Shown one piece after another: positions 1-10,240 of a stretch of DNA of 64,000 bases. Where the stretch lies: NCBI RefSeq assembly GCF_000026945.1, contig NC_012864.1:248001-312000 (forward strand), given 5' to 3'. Numbering within the stretch: position 1 is the stretch's first letter; every line of letters starts with the position of its first letter. A program made the translations under genes and the position numbers. The notes under the pieces are model-generated. The model was not told the DNA's origin. It ran no database searches and was given only the letters and a program-made list of their open reading frames with translations. Origin of the DNA: Candida dubliniensis CD36 (taxonomy: Eukaryota > Ascomycota > Pichiomycetes > Serinales > Debaryomycetaceae).

Positions 1-1235
1 CACCATACAGCAACAGATGGATACACAAACCAAACGTACCCTAATTCGTCAACATGGATCCATGTGCCGGCAACATATAATGCAGCAAATAATATATGAA
101 TAAGTAAGAATATTTCATACCAGCGTCTTCTGAAAAATAACATGGCCTGGAATAAAATGATCCCACCAGTAACTGTAGCAAGAACCCCCCAAATCATATA
201 CGTTTCGGCAAATTCACTCATATCAGTACGTAATAAAATAGTAAAAAGAATAGAGTGTAAAGCAATTAAAATAAACATAACTCTAGCAATATGACGATGA
301 TAAGTGACAAAAGTACTATAATTCCAACCTGTTAACCATTGCAAAAAATTGTTTCTACTGGCGAAAAGGAAAACTAATGGCATCATAATTGTTCCAGTAA
401 TACCTGTTCTATCAGCAACATTTCTCACTTGTGATTGGTATTTATCATTGTTAAATACTGGATCACCATCAACATAATGCATGTTTATAGCATGAATAAT
501 CAATATCAAAATATAGAATAAAAAGATGACAATTGATTCAAGCCTAGATGGAATTAAAGAATCAAAAAATTTAAAGATTGGAGCTGCTTCCGCCTTCCGT
601 TTCTGAAATGTTGCTGGCATGGAAACATATTGTCTCCATATATTAATAGGTTTAGAAGTTAATTTTTTAGTCAAACCAGGGAAAATTACCTTACCCCAAT
701 TGACAATTGCCCCAATACACATAATTAATAACCAATAACCCAAAGCAGCAGCTCCATAATATAATGAATCATCATAGTTTCCTAAAAACTGTTTGTAAGC
801 TTTTTCATATAATTTTGTTTCAGCTTCATCAAGCTTGAACGGAACATCAATAGGAATAGTTGCATTAAAGTTTGGGATTTCTTCTTCAGTTTTGGCCTTA
901 GCAAGATAATATTGATACGATTTTTCATACCAATCTTTTTCAACAGTGACATTACCATACTCTTCACAATACTCGATCAAAAAGTTTAATGCTTTGGTTT
1001 TGTTTCGGTTATCAAAGGCAAAACATCCAGCGTATGTAGCCAAAGCATTTTTATTGGAGCACAAACAGGTAACATTGGTTGGACTTTCGCAAAAGGAAAC
1101 TGTTTGACTTATTTGATAATTACAGGCATAGTAGTTGGTAATATCACCATAGAATTGGAATTTGGCACCTTTGGCTGCTTGGACATTTGTTCCAAAAACA
1201 ATCCAACTGAAAAAGTAAGTAATTACGAGATTCAT
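1..1235 (-). CDS. CFL4: Ferric/cupric reductase transmembrane protein (CFL/FRE family), 3' part missing
   Basis: The reading frame starts at the ATG at 1233-1235 and stays open for 411 codons to the window edge, so the C-terminal FAD/NADPH part is not visible. The first 20 or so residues form a hydrophobic signal peptide. A Cys-rich, Asn-glycosylatable extracellular segment follows, then a transmembrane segment (near LGYWLLIMCIGAIV) and the start of the ferric-reductase membrane core, with histidines of the bis-heme type (THRHIARV-like stretch and ALHSILF). Such proteins reduce extracellular Fe3+ or Cu2+ at the plasma membrane for uptake. The family assignment is secure. The symbol CFL4 is inferred from remembered synteny with HST3 and could instead be a paralogue. 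Confidence 0.85.
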   Translation of the reverse strand, partial: MNLVITYFFSWIVFGTNVQAAKGAKFQFYGDITNYYACNYQISQTVSFCESPTNVTCLCSNKNALATYAGCFAFDNRNKTKALNFLIEYCEEYGNVTVEKDWYEKSYQYYLAKAKTEEEIPNFNATIPIDVPFKLDEAETKLYEKAYKQFLGNYDDSLYYGAAALGYWLLIMCIGAIVNWGKVIFPGLTKKLTSKPINIWRQYVSMPATFQKRKAEAAPIFKFFDSLIPSRLESIVIFLFYILILIIHAINMHYVDGDPVFNNDKYQSQVRNVADRTGITGTIMMPLVFLFASRNNFLQWLTGWNYSTFVTYHRHIARVMFILIALHSILFTILLRTDMSEFAETYMIWGVLATVTGGIILFQAMLFFRRRWYEIFLLIHILFAALYVAGTWIHVDELGYVWFVYPSVAVW

Positions 1236-3227
1236 TTGAGATTTGCGAAACAATAGAAGTTAACCCTTTAGAGATAGATTTGAATTTATAAAAAGAAAGA
1301 GAAGCCTAAAACCTCCCCAAAAAAACCAAATTTTGTTTCAAGAGATATAGTAGCCTTTTTATATAAAATGACTGCTTTTTTTTTTTGGGGGGGGGGGGAC
1401 AATGGACCGGTAATTAAGAGGAAGGAAGAAAGTGGAGAATAAGGTAAGGTATTTAGCCAATGACAAGTTGGTTGAATCAAAGTCATGAAAAAATTTTTCT
1501 TCTTCATTTAACTTTAAATTAGTTAGTCTATTAACCATAAACAGTAGTTTATACTACCCAAACTGCATAATTAATTAATAGCCTTGCCCTTTTTTTTTGA
1601 GTTCGTTTAATCTAGACAATCAAAAGAACACAAAAAGGCGAAGGTATTGTTGTATTGTATTGTATTACCATGATTTGTCTCTGATTATACGAACCACAAA
1701 AAAGTAATACAATAAGAATTTCTCACATTTGGTGCCATGTGTATCATTTGATTGTGGTCAGTAGCAAAGTTATTTTATATTTGTATTTCGTAGTTTTTAA
1801 CATTTGTAGAAGAAGAAGAAGAGATGATTAGGATTTTCGATCCGATTGTGTTCATGTCGGAACAATTTTTTTTTTTTTCTAATCTATTTAATCAGTCGTC
1901 GTCTAATGTAATTCTATCAAAGAGTGCACACATGAAAAAATAATCTTGCTTTTTTTTTTCTCGGCTCCGTTTGTTCCTGACAAGCTTTTTATTTTTTGAT
2001 AGATTTGGTTGGCAGATGTATAGTTATGACACAATTCACAGTTTTCATCCCTAATAATATGGGTAAGTGATTCTTTCAATTTGAAAATAGAGGATGATGA
2101 CCATCACGAAGTAGAATCAGTAATAAACGAATGGGGAAGAGGAGGGCATATGTAAATTCTAAATTACTTTATTGTTCAAGTTTTGTGTTACATGGTATGT
2201 CATCAATTAGTTAAGTTAATCAATAAAACCAAAAAATTTTTAAGTCGATGCATTAAAAAACTTTCAAGACTCATCCAATCACAGAATTTGCCGTTTATTT
2301 AATGTAACACAACTCATTGTCAACTCATTGAAGGAAAAAAAAAATTCTTCTATGTTATTATTAAAACAAAAGTATTTTCCTTATTTAGTGTTGTGGTATT
2401 TGTTCTTGGCATTTCTAAATGTAAATTAAAATTCATCTTTTAGTTATTACTGGATGAATTCATTGTTCTGGGGTTACATCTAGACTATTGATTCAACGAT
2501 TTTCATTCTTGCTATAAAGATAAAAAAACAAGCATAATAGTACCTCTTTGATAATTTCTATTCTTCTTTTTGACACTAGTAACTGACTAGTATTTACAAC
2601 GACTAGAATGGTACAATGGTGCGGATATCTATTTTATGCAGATTTTCATTTTTGGTATGGATTTTGTGATATTTATTTAGTTCTTTTGTTTTAACAATAA
2701 GACATCGATTCAATCATCAATTTATAAATTTTCATTGCTTCCCCGTATTCCATTAACCCTTGCTAGTACCATAATATATTATGTACATGATTAGTTAGTT
2801 TTTAGCAATTCAGATTTCGTAAGTCATTACCAACAAAAAAAAGAACAAGGGGGGGGTTATAACTAAACTGTTGCGTCTTAAAAATTTACCTGATCAATAA
2901 TTGGCTGAATATAAAAAGAGTATTTCTAAAAATAAGATATTACTTTGATTTTGAATACTTCCATAGCTTTCGCCAAAGTGAAATGCAAAATATAATTTTT
3001 CAATTTACGACAACGGAAAACACAAAATAATCCGCAAACTAGTATGAATTTATTGGTAATACACATTACCATTTTCCCTAACAAACGTTAAATCTTTATA
3101 AACCTCAGTTGATTGAAACCTGAAAGTAATATCACATGATGATTCGATCATTCCAATACTACACATATCATACTCTTCTGTCTCGTAATGCCCGAATACC
3201 GATATACACTGAAGAACCACTAAAACC
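1236..3227. other. Intergenic: reductase promoter region and 3' flank of the Pex28-like gene
   Basis: This AT-rich stretch has many A/T homopolymers and no convincing gene. The end nearest 1236 serves as promoter for the reductase. The only sizeable open frame, 3050-3241 on the minus strand, starts at a GTG inside the end of the peroxin gene and has no ATG start; it is discussed as a finding. Confidence 0.6.
1356..1367 (-). promoter_or_regulatory. TATA-like element of the ferric reductase gene
   Basis: On the minus strand this reads TATATAAAAA, about 120 bp upstream of the reductase ATG. A T11/G12 homopolymer junction follows at 1376-1398, and a CCAAT pentamer lies near 1454. TATA placement is plausible for a regulated iron gene; the role of the CCAAT (HAP-type) box is only inferred. 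Confidence 0.45.
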
Positions 3228-5093
3228 TTAAACCCAGGCACTAATGGAACTTAATGGTACTGATGCCTCTTTAAAATCCTTATAATTCATTCTTGTCACT
3301 TTTCGAATCCATCTTCTTCTCCTAAAAAACTCTGTACTTTTTGTTAAATCGGTCAATTTTTCAATTTCATCCATAGTCATTTCATTGATTGCCTTATCAA
3401 GTTGTTTCCCATTCATTTCGTCATGGTCTTGATTAACTTCGGTGATCACGTCATATGCCCATTTTTCGTCATCATCAACAATAACAAGGTCTTGAATCAA
3501 ATTGTTTTCAACCCAAGTACTAATATCATAATCAATTTTCCATTTTTCTGATGGGATAAACTTGTAATTTTGTGGCGGACTAATCTCAGAAAGTGTATCT
3601 CGTTTATGCAAAGGTAATTTGTGGAGTTCTTGGTGATGATCCTCATTAGAATGTGAATGCGATTTGTCATTCTGTTCTAATTCCTGCATTACAGAGTTAT
3701 ATCTTCGAGTCACATCGTTAGTGGTATAGAAATTAGGTGTAAACCCAACAGCTTCCCATATTTTGTTCTTAGTATTTAACTTTTGTAATTCATATATCTC
3801 AACATATTTTGTATCATTATCTTCCAAAGTTTCATCGCCACTTGATCCAATATCTTTAGTTGCATGCTGTAAATTTGTGTTTGTTATAGATTGTTCCAAT
3901 GTAGGGGTTTTCACTATAAACTTTGTCAACTTATCTTCTATTTTATTAACAAAATGCTGAAAGTTCAATCTTGTATCCTCCTTATAAATCCATTCTAATA
4001 ATAATCCTCGTGGATATGGATGCAAAATTGCTGTGATTGCCCAGATATTGAAAATAAAACTTAGTTGTACAATTATAAAATGGTTCAATAGGAATGGAAC
4101 AATATATGGCATCAAATACAAATTCCCAAATATTAAAGCCACACAAATAATATATATTCCCGATGTGATTTGTTCATTCTTAAAATATAAGTAATCAGAC
4201 GTTAACCATACTGTAAAATCAAACAATTTGATATTCAAGGTCATAAAATTTTGTGTGTCCGTAAAATTCATGAAAAATTCACGAGAAAATAAAGGGACAG
4301 GTTTTGGTACCTTGTATAGATTCAATGGTTTGTCTGAAGGTTTTGGGTTTACCTCCAAATACTCTTGATTGGTAACACCATCTGGTGGATAAATCATTAA
4401 ATAATGTGGCACCATTGTAGAAGTGATTAACTGAATTAACGGCAAAACACTAAACAAGTATGGATTCAAAATCAAATGAGTGATTATTAACAACCATCCC
4501 ACCGTATAAAAAGGATCCTGCCAACTGAAAAACTTTTCCACATGATCTATGAAAATATACATGTCGGAATTGCGTCGATGTAACTCATTGCTGTTATTCT
4601 GCATTAATGCAATACTCAATGGTGGGCGTTGTTTCTGCATCTGTATTCGATCTTGAAGAATTTTACTTGTTTGCTCATCAACTACTTCGTTGGAAATCAT
4701 CATTGAAATCACTTTCTCCATCAACTTATCTGCCATGTATTGTGCCGATGACGACGAGCTCGGTGCTGGTAACGGTGTAGTAGTGGCATTGCTTTCTGGA
4801 TCTAACAAATTAGAAGGCACTTTCTTTGATGTTTTATCTCCAACAATTCGAGAATCACCTTCCCCGCCACCTTCGCTGTTTGCTGTATTTATGTCATGTT
4901 GTTCTTTATCACTTGTTTTCCAAAATGAAGAAAAATCAAAATCTTTGGATCTTCGCTGTGGTTTTTTCGATAATGTTTCTGATGATTCATCTATGGAGCT
5001 ACGATTCAGCAGTGTTTTGGATTGTGAATGTGGTTGCGTTGTCCCCTCCTCAACTGACAATATGTTACCTAGAATAGACGACACCTGTTCCAT
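3228..5093 (-). CDS. Pex24-family peroxin (Pex28/Pex29-like) with C-terminal DysF motif
   Basis: A 621-codon frame from a clear ATG. The first 150 residues or so are Ser/Thr-rich and low complexity. Residues of about 165-380 carry several hydrophobic segments (for example around FYTVGWLLIITHLILNPYLF) typical of the Pex24 membrane region. The C-terminus has the dysferlin-type pattern: a Trp-rich segment with KFIPSEKWKIDYD, then a basic RRRRWIRKV block. Family members sit in the ER or peroxisome membrane and control peroxisome number, size and ER contact. The length fits S. cerevisiae Pex28/29 (about 550-580 residues). The gene lies upstream of the reductase on the same strand. Which of Pex28 or Pex29 it matches best cannot be decided by eye. 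Confidence 0.8.
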   Translation of the reverse strand: MEQVSSILGNILSVEEGTTQPHSQSKTLLNRSSIDESSETLSKKPQRRSKDFDFSSFWKTSDKEQHDINTANSEGGGEGDSRIVGDKTSKKVPSNLLDPESNATTTPLPAPSSSSSAQYMADKLMEKVISMMISNEVVDEQTSKILQDRIQMQKQRPPLSIALMQNNSNELHRRNSDMYIFIDHVEKFFSWQDPFYTVGWLLIITHLILNPYLFSVLPLIQLITSTMVPHYLMIYPPDGVTNQEYLEVNPKPSDKPLNLYKVPKPVPLFSREFFMNFTDTQNFMTLNIKLFDFTVWLTSDYLYFKNEQITSGIYIICVALIFGNLYLMPYIVPFLLNHFIIVQLSFIFNIWAITAILHPYPRGLLLEWIYKEDTRLNFQHFVNKIEDKLTKFIVKTPTLEQSITNTNLQHATKDIGSSGDETLEDNDTKYVEIYELQKLNTKNKIWEAVGFTPNFYTTNDVTRRYNSVMQELEQNDKSHSHSNEDHHQELHKLPLHKRDTLSEISPPQNYKFIPSEKWKIDYDISTWVENNLIQDLVIVDDDEKWAYDVITEVNQDHDEMNGKQLDKAINEMTMDEIEKLTDLTKSTEFFRRRRWIRKVTRMNYKDFKEASVPLSSISAWV

Positions 5094-5568
5094 TTGTTTT
5101 TCTTTTAAAACTGTTGTAATTTAATGCGGGATGAATCTAAATCTGGACAGGAACTACTAACAATAAACGAATCAAAAAATCTTCCTAAATAAGTTATGTT
5201 ATATGGGATTTACTCCAGTATCTCTACCGACCGATTGTATAATGCAAGGTTGTTTTAAGTTGCGAGAGACAAGTATTTTATAGAATAGGGAAAAGAAATG
5301 ATTGCTGTAAAAAGAAAAAGGGCGGAGAGAAAGAGGAAAAAAAAAAATATAACGCTCAACATTAGAGTGCAAAGATATTCGAAACTAAAACTGTTGTATG
5401 AACCGCGGAGAATTGAGATTGTGTAGGAAAATCAACCACCAGAGTTTTGCCATTAGTTCAACCTAAGCATCTTCTACATGTTAAGATGGTATATGTATGG
5501 ATATCATAATAATTGCTCATCACAATTGCTTCATTAATATTACATAAAGTACATAATCTCCAACTCTA
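5094..5568. other. Intergenic between HST3 and the Pex28-like gene
   Basis: 475 bp serving as promoter of the Pex28-like gene and 3' flank of HST3. I see only A-rich tracts and no coding potential. Confidence 0.6.
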
Positions 5569-7017
5569 TTAATCCAAAGTAATCCCCTTTTTGGCATTTT
5601 CAAGTAGCACTTTCGCCACAAGTTCATCCTCTTCTTCCTCTTCGCTCCCATTCATGGAAGAGGCAGGTGAACTCAATTGGTCATTTCTTGGACGTAGTCT
5701 TTTAATTCTTGAATGTAATTCATCAGTATTGATTTCTTCATGCAGCTTTCTTTTTAGTTTAGCTGCATTTTTCGGTTTATGGGGAGTTGTAGGTGGAGTG
5801 GGGATTGGTTCCTTTTTAACATTTATATTCTCAACTTCTTGTTTGACCATTGGCTCTTGTTTAACTGTTGGTTCTGTCTCGGGTGAATGTTCTAGGATAG
5901 TTTCCTGCTTAACTCCTGGTTCTATCTTCACTTTAACCTCTTGTTTAACTGCATCAGTTGTAATTGGGTTGTTCAAACCACTGCCCTTAACGGCAACTTG
6001 GTTCAACTTCTCTGAATCCAATTGTTCCTGGGTCAAAAACAAATCGGGAATCTCTGTTTTCAACATCCGGACAAACTCATCACAATCTGACACCACTTCA
6101 TAATCAATATAATTTTTCCACGAGCTTGCACTCAATTTAGTTTTATTAATATATATCACTTTCCCTCCCTTGTTGTGAATAATTTTGCTTAGACTTTTAA
6201 CCAATGACTTGACACCAGCAACTTTTAAACTTGTCCCCATTATAATCAAACAATCAGGTTTACTTTTTAAATCAGAATTCAATCCTTGTGTCAAAATCTC
6301 CATTTGAGGATGATGTTCTCCATACAATACAATATCAGGTCTCAATAACCCAATTGTTTGTCCTGTTAATCTTTTGCCCAGGTACAATCTCTGTTGGTAT
6401 TTGTCCATGCACTTGGAGCATTCTGGGTTTAGACCGTTAGCTAGCAAAGTTTGGAATTCCTCGTTCCAATTGAATTGACTGAAACAATTAGTACATGACA
6501 ATTTGTGTAAGTTGCCATGTAGTTGCACAACATCTAATTGATTCCAAACTTTTTTGAATTTGTCATTATCAAACTCTTGTAAGTTTATACCTAGTTTCAA
6601 ATTGATGTGTTTCTCTATGCAATCGATGTTTTGGGTATAACATCTCAACAATTTATTTTTATCTTTCAATATTTTGATAAATTTGTGAGTTTCTGTTGGT
6701 TTGGCATTTAATGTGGATTTGTACAATGATTCCATAAAGGTACAGAAAACAGAAAGAGATATTTCATCTCGAAATAGTGAAATATCAAATAAATCTTGAC
6801 CTCTCACTACTGCTTTTGGGTGTTTGGCTTTTACCATATTGTATAACCCATCTGATGAACGGAAATCAGGTATTCCCGCATTACAGGATATTCCTGCTCC
6901 AGTAAGAACTGTCATTTTCTTACTTTTGGATATAAATTTGATCACTTCATGTAGCTTTATTGAGGTTTCTGCTGGCATATTGATGCCTGCAGTGTCAACC
7001 AAGTCAATCAGTATCAT
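5569..7017 (-). CDS. HST3: NAD-dependent histone deacetylase Hst3 (sirtuin)
   Basis: A 482-codon sirtuin. I place the start at the ATG at 7015-7017; two further in-frame codons upstream begin with TTG and run into a T25 tract. Visible sirtuin signatures are the NAD-binding GAGISCNAGIPDFRS (about residue 40), TQNID, the catalytic LHG, a four-Cys zinc site (CTNC and CSKC) and the GTSLKV box. The family removes acetyl from H3K56 after S phase, and the nuclear enzyme is important for genome stability in C. albicans. The last 130 residues or so form a charged tail with repeated VKQE/VKIE/VKKE motifs, a basic NLS-like KLKRK stretch and an acidic end. The length is close to that of C. albicans Hst3. 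Confidence 0.93.
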   Translation of the reverse strand: MILIDLVDTAGINMPAETSIKLHEVIKFISKSKKMTVLTGAGISCNAGIPDFRSSDGLYNMVKAKHPKAVVRGQDLFDISLFRDEISLSVFCTFMESLYKSTLNAKPTETHKFIKILKDKNKLLRCYTQNIDCIEKHINLKLGINLQEFDNDKFKKVWNQLDVVQLHGNLHKLSCTNCFSQFNWNEEFQTLLANGLNPECSKCMDKYQQRLYLGKRLTGQTIGLLRPDIVLYGEHHPQMEILTQGLNSDLKSKPDCLIIMGTSLKVAGVKSLVKSLSKIIHNKGGKVIYINKTKLSASSWKNYIDYEVVSDCDEFVRMLKTEIPDLFLTQEQLDSEKLNQVAVKGSGLNNPITTDAVKQEVKVKIEPGVKQETILEHSPETEPTVKQEPMVKQEVENINVKKEPIPTPPTTPHKPKNAAKLKRKLHEEINTDELHSRIKRLRPRNDQLSSPASSMNGSEEEEEDELVAKVLLENAKKGITLD

Positions 7018-8085
7018 TGCCAAAAAAAAAAAAAAAAAAAAAAAAACTAGTTTACTTTAGTTGGGGGAAGGTGAGGTCTTCTTGACAGTGATGATGATTT
7101 TATCAAATGAATGAATGGACTTGTTATGTCCTAAGAATAGGTGTGTATGCAAAAGTAAATGAATGGGCCCTAATTGATTGGTTGTTGTTATGTCACACAG
7201 TCAATAGTTATATCCTTTTACTCTATAGTAATTTCTTTTTTTTTATTATTATTTTTTGTCTTCTGTGACTTTTTTACCACTTCGCACACTTCTTCTTACG
7301 TAATTTGTGTGCAAAAGATATTTGGTAATTATACTGTAAAGTTATTGGATGTGAATCTGTTCGTAATGATTATAGAACACTGAACAAGTAGGAAATCAAT
7401 CTCTTCAAAGTGTGATATCTTTCTAGTAAAAGATGTTGATCGTATGTTCACAGTTTTTTTATTGGTGTTTTCGGTAACAGTTGATTGTGATGCAATTAAT
7501 TCTAGTAGTAATCGCAACTTAGCTTCGAATAGGATCAACAATTATCAAAGTATATGAATGAATGAATAAAGGAATTGATTTGGATTAAGGAAAGAAAAAG
7601 AAAAAGTTGAAGTTGAATTAAATTTTTTTTTTGTTGTTGTTGTCTTTAATCTGTTTCATGAAAGTTGAATCATTAAAATTGGTTGAATTATATTGTTTGC
7701 ACTTGGAACTAGAAAAAAAAAAAAATATAGTAACACCAATACATAATAAATGGGAAAGGGTTACTAGTGGTAGTGGTGAAGAGAATTTTATTTGGCTGCC
7801 ATTTTTTTTGTATTGTTCCTGCACACAGAGAAATAATTTACCCTATTTAGGAAGTATGGTAAACAAATACACAAGAACCACCAACACCACAAATTCATGC
7901 TCATCTTCTTTAATTTCGATTCCTCGACAAATACAAACACCACGAAACACGAAAATCAATTGAGAGATAGGATTGTCCAATCTATACATTGTTTTTATGA
8001 GTACGAAGATCCAATTACAGAAGCAATACTACTATCCTTATTACATATCTGGTGACATACAATCTAAGCCAGTACTACTATTTAT
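7018..8085. other. Intergenic: HST3 promoter and SNF1 3' flank
   Basis: About 1.07 kb. It contains a 110-codon open frame at 7631-7963 (+), but that begins with TTG, has low-complexity composition and no recognisable domain. I do not annotate it as a gene, although a small hypothetical cannot be excluded. Confidence 0.5.
7022..7046. repeat. A25 homopolymer (T25 in the HST3 leader)
   Basis: An uninterrupted run of 25 A on the plus strand ends four bases from the HST3 ATG on the minus strand, so the HST3 mRNA leader probably contains a long U tract or starts just beyond it. Poly(dA:dT) tracts disfavour nucleosomes; the length is likely to vary between strains. Confidence 0.9.
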
Positions 8086-9951
8086 TTATCCACTTTGACT
8101 ATTTACAGCTAATTCCATAATTAATCTAGTAGCTAAATGTAAGAAAGGATAAGCAGAGAATGACCCGACTTCATCTAGGTCTTGTTGTCTGTGGCTATGA
8201 GGAGAATCAGTGCCTTCGCTTCCATGTGCCAGTTCCCAACCATCAAACTTGAAGTCAACTAAATAGTTATTTGGTTCCAATTGAAATAATTGGATTTGCA
8301 TCTTCATCAAATTTGGTGCACTACCACATTCAAATTGTGCACTCGTATCATATTTCCATCTTACTCTTATTGTCCATAACTCTTCCTCTGTGGGCTTGGC
8401 CCATTCTGCACCCAAATTCTTTAGAGCACGATAAATTTCTCCCATCACATCTAGTGGATATGATCTCGATCTGATTCCAAAATGCCATCTCGTCTTCAGC
8501 TTCTTGGTTGGTGGAGGAGCGGCTACTTGTTCGCCGTTCTGTTTAGTTTCAGCCATATAAGCACGATGTATCGAAGGCAAACTGGTTGGCAATATTGCAA
8601 TGGTTGAGTTTGGTAATGTTGACAAGTCAGGCACTGTAGCCAAGGTTTGATAAGTTAAGGATTGCTGCACACCGGGAGCAGAGCTTGTTGATCCTGCGTT
8701 GGGGAATGGACTTGGTGGTGGAGATTGAGATAAAAACGACTCGATGTTTTCTGATTTACTCTTTTTCAAATCTTTCACCAATGCATGGTTTTCTTTCATT
8801 AATAAATAGGCATCTAATATCTCATTGCTTGATTTTGATTGTTGAGATGACGAATTCCCTGTAGCCACTTGTTTGTTGGCCTTTTCGATAACATTAATAA
8901 TTTCATCACGGTCATATCCCATCGTCACCGACAAGGCGCGAATAACGTCTTCATCAATGTCAATCTTGCTATTCTTATTCTTTGATAAATCTGGTGGTAA
9001 CAAATAATCTGGCATATCTTGTTTGAACCATTCATCTTCCATAATTTCATGGATGGTAATTCTGTTTAATGGGTTGACAACAAGCATTCTTGTCAACAAA
9101 TGCTTAGCTCCAGCACTCAAATAATTAGGCAAAGTGTAAACACCATTACTAATCTTTTTGAATAAAGCTGGGATAAACTCATCATCGAATGGCAATCTGC
9201 CACACAACATAACATACAAAATAACCCCGGCTGACCAAACATCAACTTCAGGACCAGCGTACAACTTACCGGAAATAACTTCTGGTGCTGCATAGTTAGG
9301 AGATCCACAAGATGTCTTCAAAAAGTTACCATCTGTCATGATATTGGATAACCCAAAATCAGCAATTTTGACATTCAACTGGTCATCTAACAATAAGTTT
9401 TCTGGTTTCAAATCACGATGAACAATCTTATGGCGATGGCAATACTCTACAGCAGCGATAATTTGTTGGAAAAATCTTCTGGCTTCATCTTCTGGCATTT
9501 TACCTCTTTGAACAATATAATCAAACAATTCTTTACCGGCAAATTCAATAACCATAATGATTTCATCTTTGGATTTTATGACATCGTATAATTTAATGAT
9601 ATGTGGGTGTCTTAATAATCTCAAATATGAAATCTCTCTTTCAACACGACCCTGCATGTCAGACTTGGCCAATGTTTTACGATTAATGATCTTCAAAGCA
9701 ACTTTTTGGCCCGTACCTATATGCTGAGCCAATTTGACTTTACCAAATGACCCTTCACCCAATGTCTTGAGAATCTGGTACCGCCCTATTCTATTGGCTG
9801 GATTCGCAGCAGGGTCGATCGGAACTGGCTGTTGCGGTTGATTTTCATTATTGTGGTGATGATGATGATGGTGGTGGTGATGATGATGTTGCTGTTGCTG
9901 TGATTCTTGTTGTTGATCATTAGATGCCTGCGGTTGGGTTTGCTCCGACAT
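8086..9951 (-). CDS. SNF1: AMPK catalytic subunit Snf1
   Basis: A 621-codon Ser/Thr kinase, close to C. albicans Snf1 (about 620). The N-terminus has a Q-rich stretch and a run of 12 His (residues 22-33) encoded by mixed CAT/CAC codons. The kinase domain spans about 57-308: glycine loop GEGSFGKV, catalytic HRDLKPENLL, DFG and the activation loop LKTSCGSPNYAAPE with the phosphorylatable Thr. A UBA-like autoinhibitory segment follows (about 345-390), and the C-terminal region (about 500-621) binds the gamma/Sip subunits. The kinase drives growth on non-glucose carbon and is reported essential in C. albicans. The gene is flanked by HST3 and a PWI-domain gene, all on one strand with separate promoters. 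Confidence 0.97.
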   Translation of the reverse strand: MSEQTQPQASNDQQQESQQQQHHHHHHHHHHHHNNENQPQQPVPIDPAANPANRIGRYQILKTLGEGSFGKVKLAQHIGTGQKVALKIINRKTLAKSDMQGRVEREISYLRLLRHPHIIKLYDVIKSKDEIIMVIEFAGKELFDYIVQRGKMPEDEARRFFQQIIAAVEYCHRHKIVHRDLKPENLLLDDQLNVKIADFGLSNIMTDGNFLKTSCGSPNYAAPEVISGKLYAGPEVDVWSAGVILYVMLCGRLPFDDEFIPALFKKISNGVYTLPNYLSAGAKHLLTRMLVVNPLNRITIHEIMEDEWFKQDMPDYLLPPDLSKNKNSKIDIDEDVIRALSVTMGYDRDEIINVIEKANKQVATGNSSSQQSKSSNEILDAYLLMKENHALVKDLKKSKSENIESFLSQSPPPSPFPNAGSTSSAPGVQQSLTYQTLATVPDLSTLPNSTIAILPTSLPSIHRAYMAETKQNGEQVAAPPPTKKLKTRWHFGIRSRSYPLDVMGEIYRALKNLGAEWAKPTEEELWTIRVRWKYDTSAQFECGSAPNLMKMQIQLFQLEPNNYLVDFKFDGWELAHGSEGTDSPHSHRQQDLDEVGSFSAYPFLHLATRLIMELAVNSQSG

Positions 9952-10240
9952 CTTTAACTCTATGCTGCTATATAATCTGTATACCTGGACGTATGAATTG
10001 TTCAGAATAATAATTAGTCTGTGAACGCCTTTTCCTTATTTTTTTTTTTTTTGTTGTTCTTCGTTGTCCAAATGAGAATTACCATGAGAGATAATGGGAG
10101 AAATGGAAAGACAAAAAAAATATAATTCCAGGTAAGTATTGGTGCCTACACGACATTGCTATGTAATACACATAATCATTGTGTGTGGATATGAAACTGG
10201 TTGCTACACTCAAATTATTAATTCAACACAATTATCAAAG

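Noticed and set aside
4690..5124. 144-codon plus-strand frame antisense to the Pex28-like gene
   Set aside because: Shadow of the Ser-rich N-terminal coding region on the other strand.
7631..7963. 110-codon plus-strand frame between HST3 and SNF1
   Set aside because: It starts with TTG, runs through A/T tracts and has no recognisable domain; kept only as a remark.
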